Source: Anaerohalosphaera lusitana (GTDB lineage Bacteria; Planctomycetota; Phycisphaerae; Sedimentisphaerales; Anaerohalosphaeraceae). From it: DNA of 64,000 bases. The position numbers were made by a program, and so were the translations under genes. The stretch covers positions 2,666,001-2,730,000 of the forward strand of contig NZ_CP019791.1 in the NCBI RefSeq assembly GCF_002007645.1, written 5' to 3'. The notes below the pieces were generated by a model. It made no database searches, was not told the DNA's origin, and saw only the letters and a list, made by a program, of their open reading frames with translations. Below are positions 39,649-49,096 of this stretch, piece by piece (within the stretch, counting starts at the first letter, position 1; every line of letters begins with the position of its first letter).

Positions 39649-42600
39649 AACGGCACTAGCTTTCGGGGGAATGGCTTTGGGTGTGGCGCCAGCCACAATT
39701 ACTCAGCAGGTAAGTGATGGCAATGAAACGATCACCCTTCAGATGACCAAGGAAACTATTCGGGGCAGCTATTTCGAAGTGCTGGTTCAGAATTCATCGG
39801 GGACTTATGATACATATACTGCGGGTGAGGTGCGTACGTATATGGGTACGGTTGACGAGTATCCAGGTGCGATCGCAGCTGGCATCTTGTTGAGCAATGA
39901 TGTGCTCAAGACGAGGGTGTATTTTGACAGGGGCTATACATGGTTTACGTATGGCAGTTCGGTTACCGGCACTCGCGGCGACCTTACATCTACATATGCC
40001 CTGCCTACTACCGATACGATAAGTGCTAACCACGCGGGTACGGATACTTACCTTTTTGACATTGGTATAGACGTCGAATACCGGCATTACAGCGACAGCA
40101 GCCGGGGCGGCAGCAGTGTTGCGAAGTGCCTGGAAAACGTCGAGTTTTCAATGGCTAATATGAAAGCTGTCTATACTAGGGATCTCTTGCTAAGGCCAGC
40201 GCTCGGACGGGTGATCGTCCGTACTTCGCAGACATACTGCCCTTATTATGGTTTGACTGGCGGCAGTATTCTCGACGCGACGAGGGCAGAATGGGAAAAC
40301 AATCAAAGAGGTCAAACAACTTACGACGCTGCTGCTGTGGCATGTGTTGGTGACGTTGGCGGCGGCCTTGCCTGGAATTCAGGTATAGGTTCAAATATGA
40401 GTATGTATTCGGTCAACAATTCTGAGTCTGACGGCAGTTTTGACATTATTTGGCGTCACGAGCTAGGGCACAACTGGTCAGCAAATGATATGCATGGGGG
40501 GCAAGCGGAAGGTAGGACGGTGATGAACGGCAACAAGCTTGGAAGGTTTGGCGCCCCTGCAACAGAGTCCATTTTGAACCATCGTGACGCAAATACGGGC
40601 ATACTTGACAATATTGGAAGCTATACGAGCATCGATGCCCCGCCTTACGCAGCTCTGGATGCATCGGATAATGTCCAGGTGGTCGCTGGTACGCCAGTTA
40701 GCAGGACTTACGACGTGTTGGCTAATGATTATGATGGTAACGGCGATGCTATTTCGATTCTTTCATGTGACAGCACGTCTCAGCAAGGCGGGCAGGTTGC
40801 GATTTCGTCCGGGACCGGTCCTGGTGGTCGAGATGAAATAACTTACACAACTCCAAACAGTGGTTCAGATGGTCTGGATTATTTTTATTACACGATCCAG
40901 GACAGCACTGGCCAGACGGCAACTGGTATTGTGCTAATACCGGTTAGCTTCGTAACATGGGTTGAGACGACCGATGCGGACACTTTTGTGCGAGGCTCTG
41001 ACTCAACTAACTATGGAAGCGAAAATTATTTATTCATCAAGCGGGATTCGGCGGGTGCCACGTCATCGTATACACGCACCGGATGGGTTCATTTTGATAT
41101 AAGCAACAGGCATACATTTAATGCAGCAGAGCTTACCTTTACATGTTATGGCGGTATTTCCAGCAATGAAACCGTTACAGTATGGGGCATCAAGGACGGT
41201 CAGCCTGGCGATGAGCTTGGTGTGGACTGGACGGAATTGACTATAAACAGCACAAATGCCCCTCTGATGCCGGACTTTGCAGAAGACAGCAATACTACAA
41301 TGATAGGGACATTCCAGTCTTCGACTGTTGCGGGAACGACCTTCAAGGTTAAGTCCCCTGAGTTAGATAGTTTCCTCCAGGCTGACACCAACGGAGAGGT
41401 TACATTTCTTCTGGTTAAAGAAATGAGCTCGTATCCACTGGAAGTTTGTTCGAAAGAAAACGGCAGTGGTGCGGCCACTCTGAGCTCGAGTCCGGTGCTG
41501 CCCGCGGACGCTTACGTTCGTGACGGTAGTTCAGCAGATACCAACTACGGCAGTGAGACATTCTTGCGAGTCAAGAGTGACAACACTGGCTACAACCGTC
41601 AAGCTTACTTGCGGTTCGACTATAGCGATGTGACTACTGATAATGTTCAAAGTGCAACACTGAAGCTGACGCCGGTTTCTGTTGTTTCCGGTGTTACACT
41701 GAGGATTCGGCTGGTAGATGATTCTCTAGACGGATGGCAGGAAGATGCCATCACGTGGAACAATCAGCCGACCAGCAGCGGAAGCGATGTTCAGTTATCG
41801 AGCAATAACCTGACGGTGGCTCAGCAGTACAGCATTGACGTTACATCGCTTGTCAATCAGGCGATGAATGCGAATGGTGTTGCGACGTTCCATATAGATT
41901 CACTTACTGCAGGTTCGTCTTACATGATCGACTTCGCATCCAAGGAAGATGCTGCAACTTCTTATCACCCTGTACTTGATGTTACTGCCAATACAGGTGA
42001 TACTACTCCACCTGCTGCGCCTACTGGTCTTGGTGCTACGGCAGGTGACGGTTCGGTCAGCCTTGACTGGACGGACAACAGCGAAGGTGATCTGGAAAGC
42101 TACACTGTTTATCGCAGCACCACGAGCGGCAGCGGTTATGCGGCAGTTGCTCAGGGAGTGTCCAGCAGTGATTACACCGACAACACTGTCACGAACGGCA
42201 CGACGTACTACTATGTTGTCACCGCAATTGATACGAGCAGCAATGAGTCGGGCTATTCCAGCGAGGTTTCTGCAACGCCTCAAGGCCAGCAGACCGTTGA
42301 GATGTATGTCAACTCGATCGTGATGGGTTCGCGGAATGCTGGGCCTAACTACTGGGGTCAGGCGACGGTTCACATCAAAGACGATACGGGTGCGAACGTA
42401 AGCGGCGCGACTGTTTACGGCACATGGTCAGGCGCGTACAGCGGCAGTGTGAGCGGTACGACGGCAGCGGACGGTACGGTATTTTCGAGACGGCGGACAA
42501 GGTCAAGAACGGCGGAACGTTTACGTTTACCGTGACGGACGTGACGGTCAGCGGCAAGACTTACAACGCAACGCTGAAAGTTGAGACCTCGGATTCTATT

Positions 42601-42691
42601 ACAGTGCCTTAGTTTGATATGCGGCTGATTGACCATAGCCAAAAAAACTAAAGCGATACTTATAATTGCAGAGTATGTAATTAATTGTGCA

Positions 42692-42720
42692 GATGGGCCA
42701 GTCTTTTCGGCTGGCCCATC
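42692..42720 (+). terminator. Strong hairpin after the metallopeptidase gene
   Basis: GATGGGCCAG (42692-42701) pairs perfectly with CTGGCCCATC (42711-42720) around a 9-base loop. The following bases are only moderately T-rich (TATGTATTCT), so it may act as a weak or bidirectional terminator. Confidence 0.65.
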
Positions 42721-42785
42721 TATGTATTCTGACAATAAGCAAATCATAAAACGTGAATTGCCTGTGCGATTTGGTTGAACTAACC

Positions 42786-42865
42786 CTCCTCAATCAAGAC
42801 TCGAACCTAAGTCCGGTGGTTAACAGTCTTATGGGTAGATTCTGTGCCCAATTGGTCAGTGCCGA
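42786..42865 (-). pseudogene. tRNA-like remnant (resembles tRNA-Asn 3' half)
   Basis: On the minus strand, GACTGTTAACC (anticodon-loop-like with GTT), then a T-arm TTAGG-TTCGAGT-CTTGA that pairs, then TTGAGGAG like a tRNA-Asn acceptor 3' strand. CAATTGG in D-loop position is also present. The matching 5' acceptor strand is missing and the anticodon stem does not pair. It lies beside an IS3 element. It may be chance. Confidence 0.3.
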
Positions 42866-42954
42866 TCTAAGTGGCTTGACCCCGAAAAACTGTACCGTTG
42901 CTGATTAGAGAGTATCCGTTATAATTTGTTAGTTTTTATGGAAAGGATGCTCTT

Positions 42955-43233
42955 ATGAAACGCAAGAATCACAGTCCCGAACAGATTGTCAAGATGCTCC
43001 GCCAGGCGGATGCTGTAATCGGCTCCGGCGGTACGGTCCAGCAGGCCTGCCGTGAGCTGGGCATCAGCGAGGCGACCTACTACAACTGGCGCAAGCAATA
43101 CGGCCGCATGAAGCTCGACCAGGTCAAGCAGCTCAAGGCCCTGCAAAAAGAGAACGCCCAGCTCAAAAAGCTCGTTGCCGACCAGGCACTGGACAACGCC
43201 ATACTCAAAGAGGCGCTTTCGGGAAATTACTGA
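42955..43233 (+). CDS. IS3-family transposase OrfA
   Basis: The 92-aa protein has a helix-turn-helix (SPEQIVKMLRQAD, QACRELGISEATYYNWRKQY) followed by a leucine-zipper-like helix (VKQLKALQKENAQLKKLVAD) for oligomerisation. It ends in ILKEALSGNY, where relatives shift frame into OrfB. Confidence 0.92.
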   Translation: MKRKNHSPEQIVKMLRQADAVIGSGGTVQQACRELGISEATYYNWRKQYGRMKLDQVKQLKALQKENAQLKKLVADQALDNAILKEALSGNY

Positions 43234-44138
43234 GCCCGGCCCGGAGACGCAAAGCGGCCAGGCATGTTCAAAAGAGTCTGGCCGTATCCGAGCGTCGGGC
43301 ATGCAAGGTGATAGGTCAGCCGCGAGCCAGCCAGCGGTATAAACCTCAGCAGCAGCCAACGAACACGGCACTGACCAGCAAGATAATCGAGCTGGCAAAG
43401 GAACACCAAAGCTACGGCTACAGGTTTATAACGGCCAAGCTTCGTCAGCATGGCTGGCGTGTAAATCATAAACGAGTTCAACGAATATGGCGAAAGGAAG
43501 CATTACAGGTGCCTCACAGACGCAAAGGACGAAAAACGAAAGGCAACAGCGACAACAGCTGCAGCGTGCAAAAAGCCGACTACAAGGACCATGTCTGGAC
43601 GTATGATTTCGTCAGCGACCAGAGCGAGGACGGTCGCAGTCTGAAGTTTCTCACGGTGCTCGATGAGTTCACGCGTGAGTCGCTTACGATAGAAGTAGGC
43701 AGGTCGATCAAGTCGGGCGATGTGGTTGAAACGCTGGAATACCTGTTTGCGGTCCGAGGCGTGCCTGGGTTTATACGTAGCGACAACGGGCCGGAATTTG
43801 TGGCTAGTGCGATCAAGAAGAAGCTCGGCAAAAAGAACGTCGAAACGCTTTATATCGAGAAGGGTCAGCCGTGGGAAAATGGCTTCATCGAATCGTTCAA
43901 CGGCAAGTTCAGAGATGAGGTGCTCAATCGTGAGCTGTTTTATTCGGTTAAGGAAGCGAAAGTGATTGTCGAACAGTGGCGGATGGAATATAATAACCAT
44001 CGGCCGCACAGCGGGCTGGACTACGCGACCCCGGCCGAGTTCGCCGCCACGTGCATTGCTTCCGCTTCGCCTACGGCTCAGCTACAGCAATACACGACAG
44101 ATGAGAAGGACAACTCTCTAACAGTAGCTGGTACATAA
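43224..44138 (+). CDS. IS3-family transposase OrfB (rve integrase core)
   Basis: The coding frame is clear from about 43224 (KLLSPARRRKAARHVQKSL), upstream of any usual start, so OrfB is made by -1 frameshift from OrfA. The HTH_21 region (QSYGYRFITAKLRQHGWRVN) precedes the rve core with the DDE acids in WTYDFVSDQ, IRSDNGPEFV and NGFIESFNGKFRDE. No lesion is visible, so the element may be active. Confidence 0.9.
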   Translation, partial: KLLSPARRRKAARHVQKSLAVSERRACKVIGQPRASQRYKPQQQPTNTALTSKIIELAKEHQSYGYRFITAKLRQHGWRVNHKRVQRIWRKEALQVPHRRKGRKTKGNSDNSCSVQKADYKDHVWTYDFVSDQSEDGRSLKFLTVLDEFTRESLTIEVGRSIKSGDVVETLEYLFAVRGVPGFIRSDNGPEFVASAIKKKLGKKNVETLYIEKGQPWENGFIESFNGKFRDEVLNRELFYSVKEAKVIVEQWRMEYNNHRPHSGLDYATPAEFAATCIASASPTAQLQQYTTDEKDNSLTVAGT

Positions 44139-44479
44139 TTCGGGGGCAGGTCATAAGATCATGAAGGGTGATTTGGGGTTGCCTGCTCTTTTCTGAATGA
44201 CCCTAAAATCCCGCATCAGATTGTTCTGAGTCGGCGAATTAGATGTCTATCCTTTTTGAGCTAGCCGCTTTTGGATGGGTCTGAACCTTGCGGGAGCTAT
44301 GAATGGATACGAGTATCCATCAAGGCAAAACAACACCTGCAGATCGGCCAAAAACTGAGATGTCTGTTCGGTCATCGGGAGGGTGCGTATTACGTGGTCT
44401 TTCGGTTCCCACTCAATAGTAGTTTCAGTCTGAGACTTCGGGGATACAGTAATTTTTTGTTCTCATAATCAATGTCCGA

Positions 44480-44770
44480 CTAGGTGAGATTGAGGATTTC
44501 TTCTATGCGAAGTTTGCTACCATAAGCAATCTGACCGTGCATGATCTTAAGATGCTCTTTTCGGAACAGAGCGAGAGTGACAGGCTTTAGTTTGTTATGC
44601 TTGCTTTCGAGGTTTTGTGTGATTTCTTCTGTGATGTCGGGCGCTGCAAGGAGAATGTGCGGCTTGGGAGAGAATGCGAGGAAGGCTACGAACTTCTCGG
44701 TGTGACCTATAATAAACTGCAAAAGTGCTTTCCCTAAAGAGATCCTTGTCGTATCGACAAATATCGTCAT
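44480..44770 (-). CDS. Hypothetical 96-aa protein
   Basis: The product (MTIFVDTTRISLGKALLQFI...) is not recognised. The start ATG overlaps by 4 bases (ATGA) the stop of a 16-codon frame (44767-44817) that has an excellent AAAGGAGA site. So it is either a coupled two-gene unit or one gene with a frameshift near 44770; the frame also opens upstream to 44833. The protein is mixed alpha/beta in composition with no signal peptide. It lies in the gap between the IS3 element and module B. Confidence 0.45.
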   Translation of the reverse strand: MTIFVDTTRISLGKALLQFIIGHTEKFVAFLAFSPKPHILLAAPDITEEITQNLESKHNKLKPVTLALFRKEHLKIMHGQIAYGSKLRIEEILNLT

Positions 44771-44817
44771 TGTATATCGTATTTGACCGGGTGGGGAGTG
44801 TTTTTTGTGATATTCAT
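44767..44817 (-). CDS. 16-codon leader frame coupled to the hypothetical gene
   Basis: ATG at 44817 is preceded by AAAGGAGA (44823-44830 on the plus strand as TCTCCTTT). It encodes MNITKNTPHPVKYDIQ and its TGA overlaps the next ATG. It could be a leader peptide or the true N-terminus before a frameshift. Confidence 0.35.
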   Translation of the reverse strand: MNITKNTPHPVKYDIQ

Positions 44818-45384
44818 AATTATCTCCTTTCACAATAAGTAGATTAAAATAGCCGTAACAGAAAGTATCCGTTGCGGCTTTTGGTTTTCACAGGAACCGT
44901 ATGCAAGTAGACATTAATAGTCAATCTAAGCCACACACCTAAATTGCTTGGCCTCGGGAGCTCCGAAGGCGGTGATCTATGAAACAAAGCTATTTGACCT
45001 ATATTAACAACACATCTCTCAACTAGAAAGTCAAGTTGAAATCTTGATTGGTAGTTGTATTTTCTTGTATAGTATTCTATTACTTATAAGGCTTTTTGAG
45101 TCGCAGAAATTTATCTTGGAGATAGCGATTATCCTGCACCAACCGTCCAAAGACAAAGTAGCTTCCGCAGCTATTGCACAGTGCTGAATGGATGCAGGAT
45201 CCTGTTTTCGTTGGTGTTTTCAGTTTAGAAGCGGTTTCAAAACTCAGATTTGCCTTTCAGTGGTCATTTTTCCGTTCGTCTGCTTTGATTAACACTGTCA
45301 ATAGAATAGCTATGGCCGATTTTAATCGCTTTGCCGAGGTGAAAAAATGCTCGCCGAGAACCCAAAAGCAGTTTTGAAACAGGT

Positions 45385-45602
45385 TCAAATGTTAGTGGGG
45401 CAGTAATAGCGATTATCCGGGTAGCTATTTAAAGAATGTTCCGGTAAATAGTACACGTCTGATTCCTGGATGAAGATAGGTTTTCCATCGATGCAAGGGT
45501 GGCATTCGGAGATCTCGATCGCGGGGTCGCTGCAAACCAGCTCATGTTTTTGATAGGCAAGTTGACAACCACGGGTTAAAACCCATGGTTGTTAACTGTG
45601 TT
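45385..45602 (-). pseudogene. Unrecognised coding-like fragment
   Basis: About 70 codons without a stop on the minus strand, reading HELVCSDPAIEISECHPC and ESDVYYLPEHSLNSYPDN, and ending at TGA 45385-45387. Codon and residue mix look natural but there is no start codon and I do not recognise the family. It may be the end of a lost gene or chance. Confidence 0.25.
45561..45596. repeat. 36-base near-perfect palindrome
   Basis: Arms of 17 bases (45561-45577 and 45580-45596) around a 2-base centre. The two differences become G-U pairs in RNA. It lies 140 bases before the module B sigma gene and could be an operator, a hairpin or a mobile-repeat remnant. Confidence 0.6.
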
Positions 45603-45736
45603 GACTTGAATAAAATTATGGCTTGTAAACTATTCTCAGCAAAGGATTTAGGATAAATCGTTCAGATTTCTTGTTTAAAATCTCGGGGCATTTTACATAA
45701 GAGATTAGAGAATGACACAGGTTTTGATTGGAAGAT

Positions 45737-46291
45737 ATGGATCAGCAAGGGCAGGACAATTCGGTTCGAGACGAAAAGGGTCGCGAGTTTGTTTCGCTCC
45801 TTACAGCGCAGCAGGCTCGTATCTATAGTTACATACTGTCTATGGTTCCCCGTCTAAATGATGCGGACGATATTCTGCAGGAGACCACAGGTCTAATGTG
45901 GGAAAAGTTCGATAGTTTTGAGCACGGAACCGATTTTCTGGCTTGGGGCAAGAAGTTTGCCTACTATCTTGTTCTTGACTATTACCGCAAGAAAAAGAAA
46001 CGAAATGAGTTCTATTACGACCATCAGCTTATTGCAAAACTGGACCGTAATTTTCAGCGAGTTTCGGACTCGTCTAAGGACTATCAGACATATCTGAAGG
46101 GGTGTGTCAAAAAGCTCAAAGGGCAGGACCGTAAATTGCTTCAGTTGCGTTACTTTGAAAATCACACTGCAAAAAACCTCGCAAGTCGTTTCGGCTGTTC
46201 CGTCCAGTACGTATACCGCAACATCTCTAGAATTCACCAACTGCTTCTTGCTTGCATTCAAAAACAAGTAGCAGGGAAGGAACAATTATAA
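45737..46291 (+). CDS. ECF-type RNA polymerase sigma factor (module B)
   Basis: The start is set at ATG 45737 (a TTG at 45728 is in frame). The protein of about 184 aa has region 2 (DADDILQETTGLMWEKF, FLAWGKKFAYYLVLDYYRKK) and region 4 (LLQLRYFENHTAKNLASRFG, QYVYRNISRIHQLLL). It resembles the module A sigma factor in length and layout but is diverged. Its stop TAA overlaps the following ATG by one base (TAATG), so the FecR gene is coupled to it. It probably drives the enzymes downstream. Confidence 0.9.
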   Translation: MDQQGQDNSVRDEKGREFVSLLTAQQARIYSYILSMVPRLNDADDILQETTGLMWEKFDSFEHGTDFLAWGKKFAYYLVLDYYRKKKKRNEFYYDHQLIAKLDRNFQRVSDSSKDYQTYLKGCVKKLKGQDRKLLQLRYFENHTAKNLASRFGCSVQYVYRNISRIHQLLLACIQKQVAGKEQL

Positions 46292-47967
46292 TGGCCCTGA
46301 GTGCAAAACAAAAAAAAGAAATCATGGATCTGCTGATCCTCTCGCTGGACGACAAGGCGTGCAGAGCAGAATTGGAGTCGCTCAGGAATTTCCTCGAAGA
46401 GTCTGATGAGGCCAGGGATTACTATATTCAGGCTGTCAGTGTAGTTGAGAACATTCGCAAGATGGAGTGGAAGCCTGAGAAGCCCCAAGAATTGCCCAAA
46501 TGCGATGATACGCTGAGCCATGAGGTATGGCAGGCTCTTGCGGAACAGGAAAAGATCGCTCCAACCGTTGAAATTCCAAGTGAAACGCCTGATCCGCATC
46601 TGATCGAAAATGTGGTTTATCCTCCGGCTGAAAAGAAGTCGTTGAGCAAGCTTTCCATTGCTACACTGGCATTTTCAGTAGCGGCGCTTTTGTTTTTTGC
46701 TATTCTCGTCAGACTGCCGGTGAATCGTCAGCTTGAAGTTGCTACGCTGAAGGACAGCATAAACGCACGTTGGGGTGCCAGTGAAACGATTCCCCAAAAG
46801 GGTGACCGGCTGATGACAGGGTCAAGGCATTCTCTGCTGGGCGACGGATTTGTTTCACTGCAATTCGACAGCAATGCAGCAGTTACAATCGAGGGACCGG
46901 CAGAATTTGAAATTATTTCAGATGATCGTATCAAACTACATTATGGTCAACTGTATTCAATAGTGCCGCAGGAAGCGATCGGTTTTTCCGTGGCAACTCC
47001 AAATTCAATGATCATTGACCTTGGTACTCAGTTCGGTGTCGGCGTTGACTTTAGGGGCAACACGGCCTTGCACGTTAACAAGGGCAAGACGATGCTGATA
47101 AGCGGGGAGAATCAGAGCAAGAAAAGTCAGGAAGTACCTGCTGGCCTGGCACGCAAAGTGTCGACCGGTTCTATGGAGGTGTCGGAAATTCCATGTGAAT
47201 CAACATCGTTTGTTCGTCAGATAGATTCAACCACAAATATGATTTGGCGAGGTGAGTCGGAGATCGATCTGACTGACATGTTCTGCGGGGGAAATGGGCT
47301 TGGCACCAGCACTACGGACAAGAGTATAAATCCTGTAACCGGGGAACTGGTAGATTTTATTCATGAGGATCGTAAAGGCAGCGGCGAATATATTTTGATA
47401 CCAGAGAGGCGTTATGTTGATGGTGTATTCGTGCCCGACGGCAACCAAGGATCAGTGGTTGTCTCCTCGGAGGACCATGTTTTCACAGAATGTCCGCCGA
47501 CGAACAATATTTATTATTTCGATATTCATAAGGGTCTGGAGGTGGATCGTCTGTCCTTTGAAGGAGTTCAGCCGGACATGCGGCCCTCCGACAACAGTCC
47601 ACAGAGTATTATGCTGCATGCTAATCTTGGGATCACTTTTGACCTTAGGGCCATCCGCAATGATTATCCGCTGTTGAACATCGACGGTTTCAAGACGTGG
47701 ACCGGGATATCAGAAAACGCTGACCGTCAGGGTAATGCAGATGTCTGGGTGTTGGTGGATGGTGAAATTCGATACAGCAAGAAACAGATCAACGAAAAAG
47801 GACGGCCTTATCAGGTCCAGGTGGAATTGAAGCCATCCGACCGTTTCCTGACCCTGATCGCAACCGATGGAGGTGACAAAGACCTGCCGGTTGTTGAACA
47901 GCGAGCAACTGATTCGGATTGGTGTCTTTTCGTTGAACCAAAACTTATAACGTCGGTGGATGATTAA
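46291..47967 (+). CDS. FecR-domain transmembrane anti-sigma-like protein with NPCBM-like C-terminus (module B)
   Basis: The start at ATG 46291 has GGAAGG upstream; the open frame from 46252 lies inside the sigma gene. The 558-aa protein has an N-terminal helical cytoplasmic part, a membrane helix at about 121-140, a FecR domain at about 165-275 (LQFDSNAAVTIEGPAEFEI, GFSVATPNSMIIDLGTQFG) and an NPCBM-like end (NLGITFDLRAIRND, WVLVDGEIRYSKK, DRFLTLIATDGGD). Domain order is the same as in module A, with clear sequence relation at the FecR and C-terminal parts. It probably senses a glycan outside and controls the sigma factor inside. Confidence 0.86.
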   Translation: MALSAKQKKEIMDLLILSLDDKACRAELESLRNFLEESDEARDYYIQAVSVVENIRKMEWKPEKPQELPKCDDTLSHEVWQALAEQEKIAPTVEIPSETPDPHLIENVVYPPAEKKSLSKLSIATLAFSVAALLFFAILVRLPVNRQLEVATLKDSINARWGASETIPQKGDRLMTGSRHSLLGDGFVSLQFDSNAAVTIEGPAEFEIISDDRIKLHYGQLYSIVPQEAIGFSVATPNSMIIDLGTQFGVGVDFRGNTALHVNKGKTMLISGENQSKKSQEVPAGLARKVSTGSMEVSEIPCESTSFVRQIDSTTNMIWRGESEIDLTDMFCGGNGLGTSTTDKSINPVTGELVDFIHEDRKGSGEYILIPERRYVDGVFVPDGNQGSVVVSSEDHVFTECPPTNNIYYFDIHKGLEVDRLSFEGVQPDMRPSDNSPQSIMLHANLGITFDLRAIRNDYPLLNIDGFKTWTGISENADRQGNADVWVLVDGEIRYSKKQINEKGRPYQVQVELKPSDRFLTLIATDGGDKDLPVVEQRATDSDWCLFVEPKLITSVDD

Positions 47968-48067
47968 AATTGTTCCAGTTATTCATGGTGATGATATGAA
48001 GCGTAAATTAGGTGAGTGATGAATCGTTTTTAGAAATTTGTAACTTTTGTTTTTGGAGGGTATCAAG

Positions 48068-49006
48068 ATGAAGAAGTTTATAATGTTGTTAGTGTTATGT
48101 GCTTGCGCTGCCGGCGTTAATGCTGGGACCGTGGCCTATTGGCGTTTCGAGGACGGTGTCCCAGGTGAGCAGGTCCAGCATGGTGCTGACCCGGCTCAGT
48201 TCAGTGCGGATATTTCGGATGTGTCCGGTAACGGCAATCATCTTTCGGTGTGGGAAACCCAAGGCGGCGGATCGTTCGGTTATCGTGCCGATGTTCCCTA
48301 TTCCACAGTGCCGGGGACAGGAGCTGCCAATGATCTGAGCGTCAAGAACACCGGCGGCTTCCCGGGCATGTTTACTCAGACAGGTTCGCAGATAAGCACA
48401 ATGGCTCCTGGGACGTTTACGATCGAGGCTTCTTTCAAAATTGAGAACGGCAACTATCGAACGATAATTGGCCGTGACTCTTACGGAACTGTTTCTGATA
48501 ACTCGGCACTAGCAGCTTTGTACCTCCAGGCGACGCCGGACAATGCCCTGGCTATCAAGTATTCGGATGTTTCCGGTTTCTGGCACGAGGCAGTTTCAGA
48601 AAATGCCATCTTTGAGTCGTTTGACTTTGGCAGCGACCCAACCGGTTCAAATGTGCCCTGGTACAGCGTTTCTGCTGTGAGCGATGGTTCAACTTTGTCT
48701 CTGTATCTGCGCGAGGCAGGCGCTGGTGTGTGGGACCTGATCGCTGAGACCGATATAGCAGCAAGTGGAAGTGAAGACACTGCTTTGACTGCTGGTGCAG
48801 GTGACGGCGGCGACTGGGACGCCGGTAACTGGACGGTTGCTCGTGGTTTGTACGACGGCTGGCACGGCGACAGGGCCTGGGGCTTTGTTGATGAAGTTCG
48901 CATCAGTGACGAAGCTCTTAGCCAGAGCGAATTTCTGGTACCTGAGCCCGCAACATTGGCATTGATGGGCTTGGGATATATGACTTTGCTCAGAAGGCGT
49001 AAATAG
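48068..49006 (+). CDS. Secreted LamG protein with PEP-CTERM sorting signal
   Basis: The start at ATG 48068 has GGAGG 9 bases upstream. The 312-aa protein has a signal peptide (MKKFIMLLVLCACAAGVNAG), one LamG-like module (about 22-285; AYWRFEDG, SGNGNHLSVW, PGTFTIEASFK, RTIIGRDS, DEVRISD), and at the end VPEPATLALMGLGYM followed by RRRK. That is a PEP-CTERM signal for exosortase sorting. It would be displayed at the cell surface. The same LamG module recurs in the two following genes. Confidence 0.9.
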   Translation: MKKFIMLLVLCACAAGVNAGTVAYWRFEDGVPGEQVQHGADPAQFSADISDVSGNGNHLSVWETQGGGSFGYRADVPYSTVPGTGAANDLSVKNTGGFPGMFTQTGSQISTMAPGTFTIEASFKIENGNYRTIIGRDSYGTVSDNSALAALYLQATPDNALAIKYSDVSGFWHEAVSENAIFESFDFGSDPTGSNVPWYSVSAVSDGSTLSLYLREAGAGVWDLIAETDIAASGSEDTALTAGAGDGGDWDAGNWTVARGLYDGWHGDRAWGFVDEVRISDEALSQSEFLVPEPATLALMGLGYMTLLRRRK

Positions 49007-49096
49007 TGAAGTATGCCGGTTTGGGTTGAATACGGCACAAAGTTTAGTGTGAAATGTAAAGCGTTCTATTTTGTTGTTAAGACCAGGAGATCAAAG

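Larger units (their letters stand above)
38483..39656 (+). mobile_element. IS630-family insertion sequence (second type)
   Basis: 1174 bp with perfect terminal repeats GTGCCGTTTCAA/TTGAAACGGCAC, flanked by the TA duplication standard for the family (38481-38482 and 39657-39658). Deleting the element and one TA restores the host gene's frame, which confirms the ends. Confidence 0.93.
38429..42612 (+). pseudogene. Secreted metallopeptidase with DNRLRE, Fn3 modules, broken by IS630-type element and a frameshift
   Basis: An AGGAG site precedes ATG 38429. The first 18 codons run into an insertion. Removing the element plus one TA restores a perfect signal peptide (MFGGLLVLAFGGMALGVAPA). The mature part has a zinc motif HELGHNWSAND (from 40457; HExxH with a likely Asp third ligand), as in snapalysin/reprolysin-like enzymes. 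A cadherin-like module (about 40660-40950), two DNRLRE-type modules (about 40960-41950; FVRGSDSTNYGSE, YVRDGSSADTNYGSE), an Fn3 domain (about 42000-42280) and a C-terminal beta domain follow. At 42482-42487 one base is missing (or two extra): the second frame continues ETADKVKNGGTFTFTVTDV to 42612. So the gene carries two independent lesions. Confidence 0.85.
42877..44153 (+). mobile_element. IS3-family insertion sequence
   Basis: About 1277 bp with imperfect ends TGACC...CCCCGAA and TTCGGGG...GGTCA (TG/CA tips as usual in IS3). It encodes orfA and orfB in -1 relation. I see no clear target duplication at its flanks. Confidence 0.85.
44834..45736. other. 900-base region before module B, largely without a gene
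   Basis: It holds a coding-like fragment on the minus strand (45385-45602) and a near-perfect 36-base palindrome (45561-45596). The rest shows nothing recognisable. The promoter of the sigma factor gene at 45737 must lie at the end of it. Confidence 0.45.

Noticed and set aside
45174-45377. 67-aa plus-strand frame
   Set aside because: No ribosome-binding site, no recognisable domain and no neighbour support.
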